From positions 1,384,176 through 1,448,175 of the forward strand of contig CACRXP010000001.1 of the NCBI GenBank assembly GCA_902702965.1: a stretch of 64,000 nucleotides of DNA. Reading direction: 5' to 3'. Positions 32,721-43,890 of this stretch are shown here, piece after piece (within the stretch, counting starts at the first letter, position 1; every line of letters begins with the position of its first letter). Below the pieces are notes generated by a model. That model saw nothing but the letters and a program-made list of their open reading frames with translations. It was not told the origin of the DNA and did not search any database. The DNA comes from Spirometra erinaceieuropaei. Its lineage: Eukaryota; Platyhelminthes; Cestoda; Diphyllobothriidea; Diphyllobothriidae. The position numbers and the translations under genes were made by a program.

Positions 32721-35700
32721 TCGACTCCGTCCCCACTGCTACGACGCACAAGTCGAGTTTCGCACGTTTGGATGCCAACGGTCAGAGTTGCCAGGAGGTT
32801 ACGTCAGAAAGAGGCCACTGGGACGTGACTCCTAGCTCCACCGAGCGAGTGATCCCCCTTGTCGGTGAGCTTGGAAACCATGACTGCAGGGACGTCGTAG
32901 TGGCTCAAAGGCGCGCAAAACTGATTACGGTGAGAGAGACTTTTGCGGCACTGAATTCTCGCTCTGTCCAACTTCATTGCATACCAATGCCAAAACGAAG
33001 CCAGTAGTAAGATGAGGTGAGACGCAGTGGGTGAATAGACAGTTCAGCTGTGTCTCCGGCGTAGTGCACATGTGCTGATCCCCCGACCGGCAAGAAACAG
33101 ACCTCACACACCTGGACATCACATCGGGGGAGTATCCAAAAAGGGCATATAAGGGAACCTAATACTGACACATATACCAACGTAAGATGGTTGAGGATGC
33201 AACAATGAATGGTATTATAAACGAATGTGGCATAACCACCACAGCCTAGGGCCAGTCGAGAGTGCTTGCTGCAAAAAGGTAGGGTGGGGAGTTAAGAGCG
33301 GCTAAAACTTTGACAGCGGTCAATGGGGCCGAGTTGTCGCTCGTTATGTTATGGGGTTTTGCGAAATTGCGCAGTCACTTAAGTGCTGAGGAGAGCAGGA
33401 CTGCAGTTGCGTAGTTCATAAAATAAGAAGTTTGTGGCCGACAGTTTCCAACCTGAGCCAACAGAGCCTTCGTTGAGTTAGTGCGAAAATCCAGTTTATC
33501 CAGCCTTAACAGGCGGTAATATAAGACTTCTGTTGTATCACACCACTCGTGCAGCCACAGCGGAAAGCAGAGACACATTTTACCACCGTGGACAGCAGGG
33601 TCGTTTGCATAGGAGGCTCAAAGTCTAACTCAGATTCTCAATGATCAACTAATTAGGATTCAAATCTCCAGTCTTCCCGGCCTCGAGTGGAGGCATGGAT
33701 AGCTACGACATATAAACTAGAAATAACCATTATGTCCGTCTGTCCTTGTAGGAAACAACTCGCAAGCTCTGATTGCTCATCATTATGCGATCGCCCACAT
33801 GGGCTCTGTTCTAGGCCGGAACTCCAAGACGAAACAGAATTGTCCGTATTTTGTCCTGTAATCCAGATACACCGGTGAACCCTGCTCCCATGCGACTTTC
33901 AAACTGTTTTGGTGCTTAATAAGCAGATTAGCAGGGGCCTTGCAAACAAATTCAAGCTAGCCCTCGTCCGTAGATAGTGCTGGTTAGGTTTCGAACGCAT
34001 AAGGCGCCCCTAATCCGATGCGAGAGGTCTGGATTAGCCTTAACCAGTAAATCTGTATCAAACTGCTGTCAAGGGTCACATGATCAGCCATAACTTGTAT
34101 GCGCCCTTTTTATGCTTGCACTATTCTAACGGTGGCTGGGGCGCATCCAGCAGAGCGAACTGCGCCTACTTTTCTGGGTCTGTGGTAAAGGTCAAACCGG
34201 TTCCGAACTCCAGTTGGGCAGAGCGCATTCACTAAGTAGTGGCAACGGGTGTAATGTTAGCAGCCAGAGTTACTGTGAAAAGAGAAGTTCCTGTAAGCCC
34301 GCAGCTGGCAGCTACCACACGCTGGCACCCTCGGAGTGCTATTTTGGATCACCCCTTCGAAATAGGGTCGATAGCTATAAATGGCGTTGGCCATTCATGC
34401 TGCCATCCACACTCTACTGCATGCGCAGTGAAAACGCCAAAGTGTAGTGTTGTACAGCTCACACCCATCAGTCAGGTGCGTGTACTTTTAGAGGTCGACA
34501 GAAACGGTCACATTTCGTATGATATATTTCTCACTTCGCAACTGCCAATGCATGTGGAACATCCTTATTAGCCAACGCGCAACATCCACGCGTGATCCCA
34601 GAGAGTGCATTACAAAGGACACCTGGACCACTACAGGGCTGATACAAGGTGAGATTAACAGTAGGGTTTTGGCCATTGTTTTTGTACTGAGGGAAACACT
34701 AGAGCCTAAGGACAGTAAATGCGCAAAATCACGACGGAAAACACCTAATTATTACAATAAATTTGGACGAATGCGCCATTTATGAAACCGAGTGCAGTGG
34801 GACGATGGGAACCTCGTGGAGATTAGAGCTCTGTTAGTCTAGCTGCGGCCCACCTGACGTTCACAGGTCGCGAATGTCAAAACGGTCTTCAGCGAAGATT
34901 AGCAACGAGATAAAGACTCGTCTGATGAATAAACGCCGACCTCATATATTAGTCACCCAGAAATAAGTCACAAGGTATGACCGTATAAGGGCATAGCGAA
35001 GTTTGCCTGCCACCGAATAGGGCTTCGCCCACCGACCAGTATAATTTTGAAAACCTAGACTGGTGTGCTAAAGGGGCGGATGGAGACGTCCAAGTTCGAA
35101 TAAAGGAATCATAGGAAATCATGCTTTCGCCAAGACACCTCACGCAACCGCAGTCCAGCGGACTGCTGAACGGTCGAAAAGCTATAGTACGCGGGTTTGG
35201 CTTGGACACACCGAGGGGGCCAGTGGCGTCGTAGGGTGCAACTTCTCACGCAATGACAACAGCAGCATCCACCTAGATTAACGCCACACGCGGAGGGTTC
35301 CCTGCTGAGCACAAATAGCCGAGAACCTTATGGGAAACCGGATTCGCAGTCAATAAGCCAGGCGTGACGCCCCTCTGATGACCGGAGAACATTTTCGAAT
35401 GTTTGGTGGACACCCTATCAGTTTGAGCCTACACGAACGTGGCTGGTCTCCAGTGAAAACGGACGTCGGATGGTCAAACGATGACATGGCCCCTGCACAG
35501 GCAATACCAAACTTCATTGACTTGTATTATGGGTTTTTCAGCCGAGGTGGCCAAAAAGCATCCTCAAGCGCAGCAAAGTCAATGTCAACTTAAAGCACCT
35601 TTCACCGATAGGATGTCAAAGCGAGGGAAGTTAGGCTGGTGCCAACAGAGGGACCATCACTTATGCAGCAAGTGTGGGTAGTCGTAGGGCAACCCTTGCA

Positions 35701-36182
35701 AATTAAGGCAGTGTATATCGTCATACCAATAGGGCTTTTTTGCTGCATAAAAATCTGCCAGGCGCAAACTTGAGCATCTGGGGACCGTCTCCACGTGTGG
35801 AGGAGCTACGTCCGCTAAGTAACGCCGAGAAACGTTCTTCTTAAGTTTTTCTAAAACAGCCATTTGTAACTTGTTCGGAAACCAAACAATCATGTCGCCC
35901 GGCAGCCAGACAAAAATTATTGATTAATCTTAGCAAAACCAATAAATTGGTCACCCGTGTTACACATACTACCGATGGTTATGACGAATTTGGCGTGCTT
36001 GAGCCTATTAAAACGCACTGAATGTTGTAGCCTGGAAAGCTGACTCTTAATTAGGGCCTATATGGCACTTTTAATTTCTGAGCTCCAAGTCCGAGCGAGG
36101 TTTGCGTTTGACGGTGACTTTACGTCGTCTATCATGACGCTCAGGTTTATCCCCCGTCAGACCGACTCAGACAAGTTATTGG

Positions 36183-36345
36183 AATGATAGAGGGGAGAGC
36201 GAGGTTGACTCAGTCGGGATCTAGCGCTAAATCCTCATTATAAACGGTCAAATGTGCTTTGGAGCTATTGCGACGAGTTATCAGTCTTGGTTTAGAAGGC
36301 TGCCAACTGATGGAACTACTTGGTCAGGCTGTAGTTATTAACTCT
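36183..36345 (+). repeat. Dispersed repeat, CTATAAAC / GGCTGCCAACTGA block
   Basis: GAGAGCGAGGTTGACTCAG, CATTATAAACGG and GAAGGCTGCCAACTGATG occur in the order seen at 660-780 and 54220-54330. A second similar start (GAGCGAGGTGCACTCAG) is at 36532-36548. Confidence 0.4.
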
Positions 36346-36959
36346 TAATGAGACTTCTGTAATATCTTAACTTGGGCAAGAACTGAGACACCCTGAATGA
36401 AGCCGAGTGCTCATGTAGTGGCCCGTGTAGGTCGCGTAGATGGGCTGCTTGAGTCTTTCGGTCACTGCACCCCCGCTCACCTCTGGCCGTCTTGACTTCG
36501 TTTTGCCATCGGGACGCAATGGGTGGGACAGAGCGAGGTGCACTCAGTAATCCTGTTTAACTATAAACAGTACGCCGAGTTGTCATGCTATCGACGCACT
36601 CTGTACTTGCACTTGGTGCAGCTGTGGTTACGCCTGACCTAGCTGGTCTCTATGATATCACGTATTTTACCTCCCCCTGTGTGACAATCTACGGCAGCAG
36701 ATCTGGACAGCTTGACTCATCTTCTCCAGCGACGGTGACCAAATATCGAGGGTCCAAGAACCACTTCGATGTCTTGGAGAACTGTGTTGAGCCGAGTCGT
36801 GAGTTGAACTCCTCCTCGACACCTCCAGGTGGGCAACTGCGCCGAATCGAGGACAGTATAACTGAGCCCGTGATACCGTGTCTAAACAACTTCAGTCATC
36901 CTCCTTGGGTGGCCTGAGGTATCCTCGTGGTACTGTTGCAGCGAGTGCAGAACCTTTCC

Positions 36960-37880
36960 TTTGAGACGAAGTCGATGTACTTTACTCGAAGAATGGTCCA
37001 CAGATAGTGGTAGTCAAATACCTTCAGTCTTCCCCCATCTTTCCCGCGCAAAGCCCAACACTCACAACCACAGGGGAAGACTGACCGAACACATGCACGT
37101 TACACGCAGAGTTTTTTGACGGTGGAGATGTCGCGTTAGGTCCATGGGCATTTCTTAAGGGTTGAGAAAACTCAGCGAGCCACATTGACTCGGTAGACAA
37201 TGTCGTCCTTACTGTCCACTGAGCGGCAGCCTCGTTCCGAGGTATTTGAAACTGTCAACTTCTTCAAGTTGGCGGCTATTAATTCCAAAGGGTGTCTTCT
37301 CCTACTCAAGGACGCAACACGAAAACAATTTGGTTTTCCCGGCGTTTATAGATAAACCGACCAAAGAAGGGACGCATTAACCCTTGCGCCGCAGGCTGTA
37401 TATCACCAAAGCTTGGGGGTATCAGGGCGACATCGCGAGTAGCCGGCGTCCAGGTGGGAGTTTCACACCGTCAAAACAATGTAGGGGCCTTCTGAGACTC
37501 CAGTCAATGGCGTAGTTAAACAAAATAGACAACAGGACGCCACCTTGTCGAAAGCCAGATCAGATGTCGGACGGTTGGAATGGATCCTTGAGGACCAGAA
37601 CCCGCACAGTGGTGAGGCGACAGTAGGACTTGATCACGGCGGTTATTTTCTCTGGCACAGTATCTAGTTCCATTATTCACCGGAAGGATTTATAATGGAC
37701 GGAATCGAACGCAGCGGCGAAGTCAACGAAACAGAGGGTCGTCGGTTTCTGGTAGTCATGGTGGGATTCTGGAATGCGTCTCAGCGTGAATATCTAGTCG
37801 GCGCATCCACGCAGTCTGGTTTTAAAGCAGTACAAGAACAGCAGGAGGCGGAGTTTCGAGACGATGTAACACCTAAAAAC
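36960..37880 (-). pseudogene. Non-LTR reverse transcriptase fragment (zinc-finger RT family), decayed
   Basis: Reading the minus strand downward from about 37840: a GCAD-IFTLRRI segment, FVDFAAAFDSVHYKSF (RT motif A, aspartates kept), EKITAVIKSYCRLTTVRVLV, SGFRQGGVLLSILFNYAIDW (motif B), GLSINAGKTKLFS and EEVDSFKYLGTRL. Several in-frame stops occur (inside FR-IM, DI-SG and after motif B), and the YADD catalytic box is not readable. The family is the endonuclease-RT type common in flatworms, probably the one whose 3' ends lie at 52.9 and 63.3 kb. It sits in sense orientation in the phosphatase intron and is inactive. Confidence 0.85.
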
Positions 37881-38760
37881 TCTGACTGCTACTATGTCTG
37901 ACTTAGAGTTATACTTTCAATAAACGAGCAGTATCAACAACCGCGTTTAGGAAGACACAAGATTAAGAATCGTGCGTCAGAGTATTGGACGGCGTCCAAG
38001 TTGCAACAGGAGACCGAGCTTTCTTGCATCTTTTAAAGACGTAAGTTTGCTTCTCTGGCAATCGACCCACTAGAGTGCACTCGGATGCGCCTGCCACCAC
38101 GTTCAAAAACAGTTAAGGTCGCTGTGCTATAAATAATCATGGAAAGTCGGTGCCAATGCCGAAATCCCCAATAAGGCGGTGGCTGCATACAGGCAACTTT
38201 TGTCACGTTACATTGCCATATACTTGCCCGGCCATCGTAGAGATAGTCGACCTGTGGTACCACTGATACGCTGTTAACGACTGCGAATCCGCCGGATCGG
38301 CTCACATTGATCCAAACTATGGGATGGGTTTTGTGATATCGAAAATGTGTTGACATAGCAGCCACGTCGCAGCTAAGCTCAAGGGTTCTGTCTCCTCGTC
38401 ATCAGTTGAATATCAATTATCGGGGTTTTACCTCCGACCTCAATGGGCCATGGATATCGCGACTGGAAATGAACTATCCGTTCATGCCTTGGAACATTAC
38501 ATTTTAGACAGATTATCAGAAGGTATAGTGGAATAAGTAATAAAACAACGCATAGGGGCAAGCAGGAGTACACTTGAGTGCTTTTCCGAGTGGCCGGACC
38601 TCAATCAAGTTTCTCATATGTTTACTCCGTTGGTGTGATGACAGACAAGGGGGAGAAAAGGACATCTTAGGATCAGCAGTGCAAGGTCAATCAACTCAGC
38701 GGGATCAAGGATAAAAATTTACGGAAATTCTATGAGCAGATAGAGACAAGGGGGGCTTAC

Positions 38761-39010
38761 TTTGAAAAGGCTTGTGTCAAGCACTTCATTGCACACATGT
38801 GTGAGGGAAGAGGAACACTTTAGGCGGTGCAGCACGTAGTCGCACAACTCCTCGTTACTGTACACATCCCAGATGCCGTCACAGGCTAGGCAGAGGATTT
38901 GATCAGCTTCGGGCATCCGCTCAAGGCAGGTGACGTCAGGTTCTGGGGAGACGAGTTGGTCCGAAGGCGGTGTGCCCTTTACTTGCTTGTAATCGAAATC
39001 ACCTAGAGCT
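38761..39010 (-). CDS. PPM1A: PPM1A/PPM1B-like protein phosphatase, coding exon 2
   Basis: A 250-nt exon after CCTTTTCCAG and before GTAAGC. The first base completes Arg195. Residues 196-278 read ALGDFDYKQVKGTPPSDQL, VSPEPDV, ADQILCLACDGIWDVYSNEE, LCDYVLHRL, VCNEVLDTSLFK. ALGDFDYK and LACDGIWDV are standard PP2C catalytic motifs; Asp239 in ACDG is a metal ligand and falls at the human PPM1A number. VCNEVLDTSL leads directly into GSKDN of exon 3, which confirms the splice. No stops or shifts. Confidence 0.95.
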
Positions 39011-42000
39011 CTGGAAAAGGAACGAGACGATGGATATGGTCAACACAAGCCTGGCTAGCGAATGTAGGAAAACCTAGCTCTTAGGCAGCTTACGTGCTAA
39101 CACCAAACGTGTGAGTGACCCGCCTGAGAAGTCCGTTAGTCATAAATTCAAGTGATGTGCAGGTAGAAAATTAGCCTATTACTCCCGAGATCCTGAACTC
39201 ATGTCCCGCCAGACATAAAACCAACTGATCCCTATGAACTTGCCTCCAACGTTTTCAGGCCAGGATGTGTCCCCAAACCTAGAAAAATTTGGTTTGTGAA
39301 CGGTTTTCCTGAATGTTAGGGTCGTCTAAGGAGCTTTTCACTTTTAAATTTCCCCAACTGTGCCAGCGTCTGGCGTCAAATCTGTGTCTCATGTTGACAA
39401 GAACGCAAACCACTGTGGTAATGGGCACGAGGACAGGGTGAACTGCAAAAAAGAACTCTTGGAAAAGGGGCATGAATTCGGAAAATGTTTGCAAAAAAGT
39501 ATAGAAAGGCAACCGAATAGGGTTAAATCAGCGGCCCCGAGTACACTTTGCCTACGACGAGGAAAACAAGATTGACGGCATATTCCGTCCTGTTACAATG
39601 CTCACCGGCATAGAACCACGTGTGCAGGCCATAGTTTTGACTGGAGCGAAACTAAGCCGGTACTATCCTCCGTCTTGCAACCAGCTATCATAAAGCTCCG
39701 CTCCCATATAACGTGGGTACTTCTAAGTAGAGACTGTGGCGTGGGTACTTCGAGCAGTAGAACTTAGCCCACACCATTACGATTGATTCTTGACTTAGGC
39801 ATCCAATGTTTTAAGCCTGGAGTTTCGGTCACAGTTGATCGACTACATCAGATGAGCCGGTAATTATGTTCCGCCGTTGGAGAATTTAGTACTGCGCTTT
39901 ACAGTATGCAGAGTGCCGCGACCTCCCAGATTGGTGCCACAACAAAGACAACACCCTTCAGCAGCCCGACCCACATTGACAGCCCTGGAGGCAAAGACAC
40001 GCCAACATGAACGGTGCCCGACGATGGAGGTTTGCCTGTTTTTGAAACGTCAGGGCATTAAAGCTATAGTGTCCGTGATCATATTTTTACTGACATGGAG
40101 AGTCCAGCGAAACTGCTTTGTAGACAGTTTTCGTAGATAAAAAGCTAACACGCGACTGAGTTGACTAAGTTATTAGGGGCGAAATAACTCGCAACATTAG
40201 CCAAGATGAAGTCTCCGAAAACACGCTTGACGTTATTTCGAATTGGCTAATATTGCAAAGCTATTTTAAGCAAGGTAGTCGCGCTGCGTGTTAAAGAATT
40301 ACCACTTACTGCTTACTTCTATATGACAATCAACGAAGCATCGTAGTTATTTGCACCCACTTGCCTCTCTCACAATGCTCTTGAGTAGGACGTTGGCTTA
40401 AGTAGTCTCAAGGTACAGTGTCCTCAATACCAAGGCTATATAAGATGGTTGCCACAGAAACTTCAAGTAGAGGGACGCGAAGCCCCATATTTTATTCGGG
40501 GTCGGTTTGTCTTTCAAAACTTAAATTTAAAACACCCTTACTATCGTTTAGGTTGAGAAAGATGCGAGATGTTTTGACAATTAGTTTGCTCGTAGAGAAC
40601 ACGTATCATCGTTGTCTCGGTTCGAAGCGGTGGTTTCCACGCAATTTAGATTATTGCAATAGAGACTGGCTGCATGGACCTCATTCCCTCGTCCTCACAG
40701 GCATCATATTTCAATGGCAGCGGCTGGCCAAGGCATTCGCCCCACATACACATGTGCTGAAACCACAACAAACGTGAACCAGACTTCATTAACTCGGATC
40801 CCATATGTGTCCATTAAGACCATACCAAGAAGTCATTCAGATTTGACCTTTAGTCACTAGAAGCAGGTGGTCCTGTCGGATGCCAGCTTTGTAAGCCAAC
40901 ACGTTCGGGGAGTCTTGATAACCCAAAGACGCATCATATCTACTAAGATAACAGCCCATCTGTCGCAAGTGACGAGCACGACGAATCTTGAAAGAGCCGC
41001 AGTGACATGTGGGAGATTTGAATCACGGTGATGAGGACATGCAGTACCTACTTTGTTCGTTCTTCAGATAAACATAATTTCTCATGGCAAAACATGATCA
41101 ATTCAACAAGATTTGGGTCTGGATGTGGTGATCTGTCCGACATAGCGTCCCACCCACGCGTGTCGCATGCGTTGGTCTCTTGTTCCGTACGACCAGCCTG
41201 CAATAACCCGGATCTCTTTTAGATGCACGTTGTCACAAAAACCTCATCAAGCATCCGTTGCGACCCGACCAACCGTTGAAATGTAGTTAACTGTCAGTTA
41301 GCAATAGTTCAAGCCGAGATCTTAAGCGTATTCTGATGGTTTCAGTGCCAGTCAGATTTATTACGGAGGGTAACAATCGCGCAGGATGAGCAAACTCCCC
41401 TCCACCCTTTGTCATCGTGTACTACCGAGAGTCATGTAGGGAGTGGTGGCTGACGTGGCATAAAACTCCGTCTTACGCATATAGCACACGTGCTTCGGCC
41501 CCATCTAAACCGAGCATCACAAAACCCACCTTGCAGGTACACCACCGCGTAAATTAGTGGTCAGACAACCCCTCACAGATTCTCCACACTTAGAAGATCA
41601 AAGCACGCTTTTAACGCCTAAGTAGCTCCCATGTGAAATAAATCATTGCATGAAAAATTTACGCAGCATCGGACTCCCCTCTGGTTATTTTGGTCATTTC
41701 ACGGACGGAGCCACTTCAGTGCAACTGCGCAGACGAACATGTACGACAGGGATGGATTATTACGGAAGCACAAAGACAAGTGACCGGGGAAATGGCGAGA
41801 ATCTAATGAGAAGACACAGTCAAGCCTTCGAATTCCGCTTAATTTAGACACAAGAGGGAAGTAGCTAGTCCGAATTTCGGAAAAGAACGCGTAAGATACA
41901 AAATAGCAAGCTAGGGGGATTAAAAACAGAGACAGCGGTTCAAGACCAAAGCCCATGTTCTAAGTCAACAATCATTCTGTGACATCCTCTGCCGTGAGAG

Positions 42001-43286
42001 GGTTCAGCTGCAACTAACACAACCGAAGTAAAGCAAGATTTTTTGGCTAGTCTGCGTTACAATAATGCAATACGAGACTTCGTGAGAAAAGAATCGGTGG
42101 TACGGATCCACTAAACAGCACGACGATCGAGTCTAAAAGATCACATGCGGAAGATATTGTGCGTACCTAGCTGCAGAAAGTACGACAGAGAAAGCATGGA
42201 TGTTTTATCGTTCTCTACAAGATATAAACTGCTAAATAACCTTTTTCACGAGGCTAACTGTAACGCATGCTTCATTCGCATAAGTTCCTCAAGAACGAAT
42301 GTACCTGCGAACGCAACGATCTTACCCTTTTACTAAACGAAGGCGTCAACTGGGTTTATGCAAGTTGGATGGTTGTCGGTAGCGACATAATTCATCAGTA
42401 TGAATATGGATGGAAACTGGAGTTGAACAATTGGTTAGCGTGAAGCAGCTCTTTAAATACCGGCTGTAGTACAGATTACGGGCGCTTCATTGTCACCTAT
42501 CGATAGACTGGGCTATAGTCCAAAATTAAAGTTCAACTAGTTTGGGGATGAGCATGGCTGAGTGAAGGCGGCAAATAAGCCAGGAATGGCTATTGCAGTC
42601 TCCCTTCATTTGCGGATAACACTTCTCGATCGCTGATTGTCCATCGTTATGCGACTCTTGTGAGAACTCGATATCCGGCGAACCTATGGCGAAATTAATG
42701 CCCATATTTCACCCTGAAGCCAGATTGGATTGGTGAACGTGATTTTCATGTGAGTTTGATTTCAGTTGAAAAAACTCCAACCAGACACTAATGACTATAC
42801 ACGGATAACCAAAACAAAAATCTCTTCAGGGACCCGTTCTGATTGAACCGTGCAGACGTTGGGAAACACCTAAAGGGGCCGAAGATCGGTGCGATAAGCG
42901 AGCATGATCTTGTCTAGATGAGCCACTTTTAGCTATCGCCATCCAACCCGAATGCACAGCGTTCTCCTAATGTGTACTGAAGATCACTCATTAGTCGCAC
43001 GAGCCTTAAAACCTCAGCAATGTCAAGTGTGTGTAAAGTTTGATGTGAATTGGTCTATAATTAATGCAGATGTGCCGTACCACGAATTGGCAAAAAGGAT
43101 AAAATCACGACGGTGGACAGTCAGAAAGACTTGAGGAGGCAGGCACATTTGCAAGCCTTCGGTAAACGTTTAACTAGTGTTTGGCAGATTTTAGCTTTGA
43201 TTTGCATGCATCAGCACCGGACTGTGAATCAGAGCTTTCAGGTGAAGAACTTCTACTAACAATTTGGGTGTAATGCAATTACGTAC
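39011..43286 (-). other. PPM1A-like intron 1 (4.3 kb)
   Basis: Starts GTACGT (43286) and ends AG at 39012-39011. The only feature I recognise is a degraded hammerhead/PLE terminal relic at 40016-40085. A short block near 42575-42660 resembles repeat text near 28060 and 33770. Confidence 0.8.
40016..40085 (+). ncRNA. Degenerate hammerhead/PLE terminal relic in intron 1
   Basis: TTTGAAACGTCAGGGCATTA then AAGCTATAGTGTCCGTGATC aligns with the hammerhead 3' half and downstream sequence of copy A. The 5' core is CCGACGATGG in place of CTGATGATGG and stem II is lost, so it should be inactive. No other PLE sequence is recognisable around it. Confidence 0.5.
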
Positions 43287-43890
43287 CGCGATACAGCCAA
43301 CGATCCGTTGACGCGGGAGAGAATGACGTGCCCTCCGGCGTTGTTAATCCGCCGTCGTTCGCCTGGAGATGAGGGTTTGTGGTCTTCGGTGGCAAAGGAG
43401 GGCGAAGAATTTCGTAGAAGAATACCCCTAGAATCCCCGCAGTTGGCAAAGTATATGTGTTTGGGTGTTACAAAGGCAACTACAGCAGTAGAGCCTGATT
43501 TTTCGGAGGGGTTGTCGTGCAGTAGAGATGCGTCAAACGCCAAAAAACCTTCAACAATCGCTGCTTTTATCTCGTCAATGGAGTGCTGCTTCTCAGATGA
43601 GGCGACCATATCCTTGAAGACTGGGGTGTCCAAAATATGTCTAAGTAGATTCGATGCGCAATGACTGGAAACTTGAGCACCAGCATGCCCATCAAATACG
43701 CCAAAGAAGGACCACGTCGAAAGGGCGCCAGGAAGTTCCAAAACGGCGACGTGTGCGTCCTCCATCTCCACACGCCACCCCTGCATACTACTCATACCGT
43801 AGGAAATGCCATTCCCTTTGCCGGAAGCCGTGAGTTTCTTGGTCTCCGGCTTATCCAAAAAGGCGCCCATAAGACTGGTGGCGAAATTTT
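43287..43890 (-). CDS. PPM1A: PPM1A/PPM1B-like protein phosphatase, coding exon 1
   Basis: Encodes the N-terminal 194 residues plus two bases of Arg195 of a Mn/Mg-dependent Ser/Thr phosphatase; in animals this group dephosphorylates stress MAPK, TGF-beta/SMAD and NF-kB pathway proteins. ATG at 43870-43868, starting MGAFLDKPETKK with a Gly2 suited to myristoylation, as in the family. Motifs: GMSSMQGWRVEMEDAH (Arg33, Glu37, Asp38), FFGVFDGHAGAQV (Asp60, His62), KSGSTAVVAF, FANCGDSRG (Asp146), EDHKPSSPGERRRI, RVNGSLAVSR. All numbers equal the human PPM1A positions. A 3' splice site (TTTTCCCAG) lies 20 nt before the ATG, so an upstream exon or a spliced leader must be joined. Donor GTACGT. Confidence 0.96.

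Larger units (their letters stand above)
30189..38760 (-). other. PPM1A-like intron 2 (8.6 kb)
   Basis: Starts GTAAGC (38760) and ends AG at 30190-30189. Contents recognised: an inverted R2 repeat (32480-32720), a dispersed block (36183-36345) and a decayed RT fragment on the same strand as the gene (36960-37880). The rest has no recognised feature. Confidence 0.8.

Noticed and set aside
36800..36845. PPGG-encoding sequence on the minus strand as a possible last exon of the phosphatase gene
   Set aside because: It lies inside intron 2, upstream of exon 3, so its order is wrong; the PPGG exon at 27662-27773 fits phase and order.
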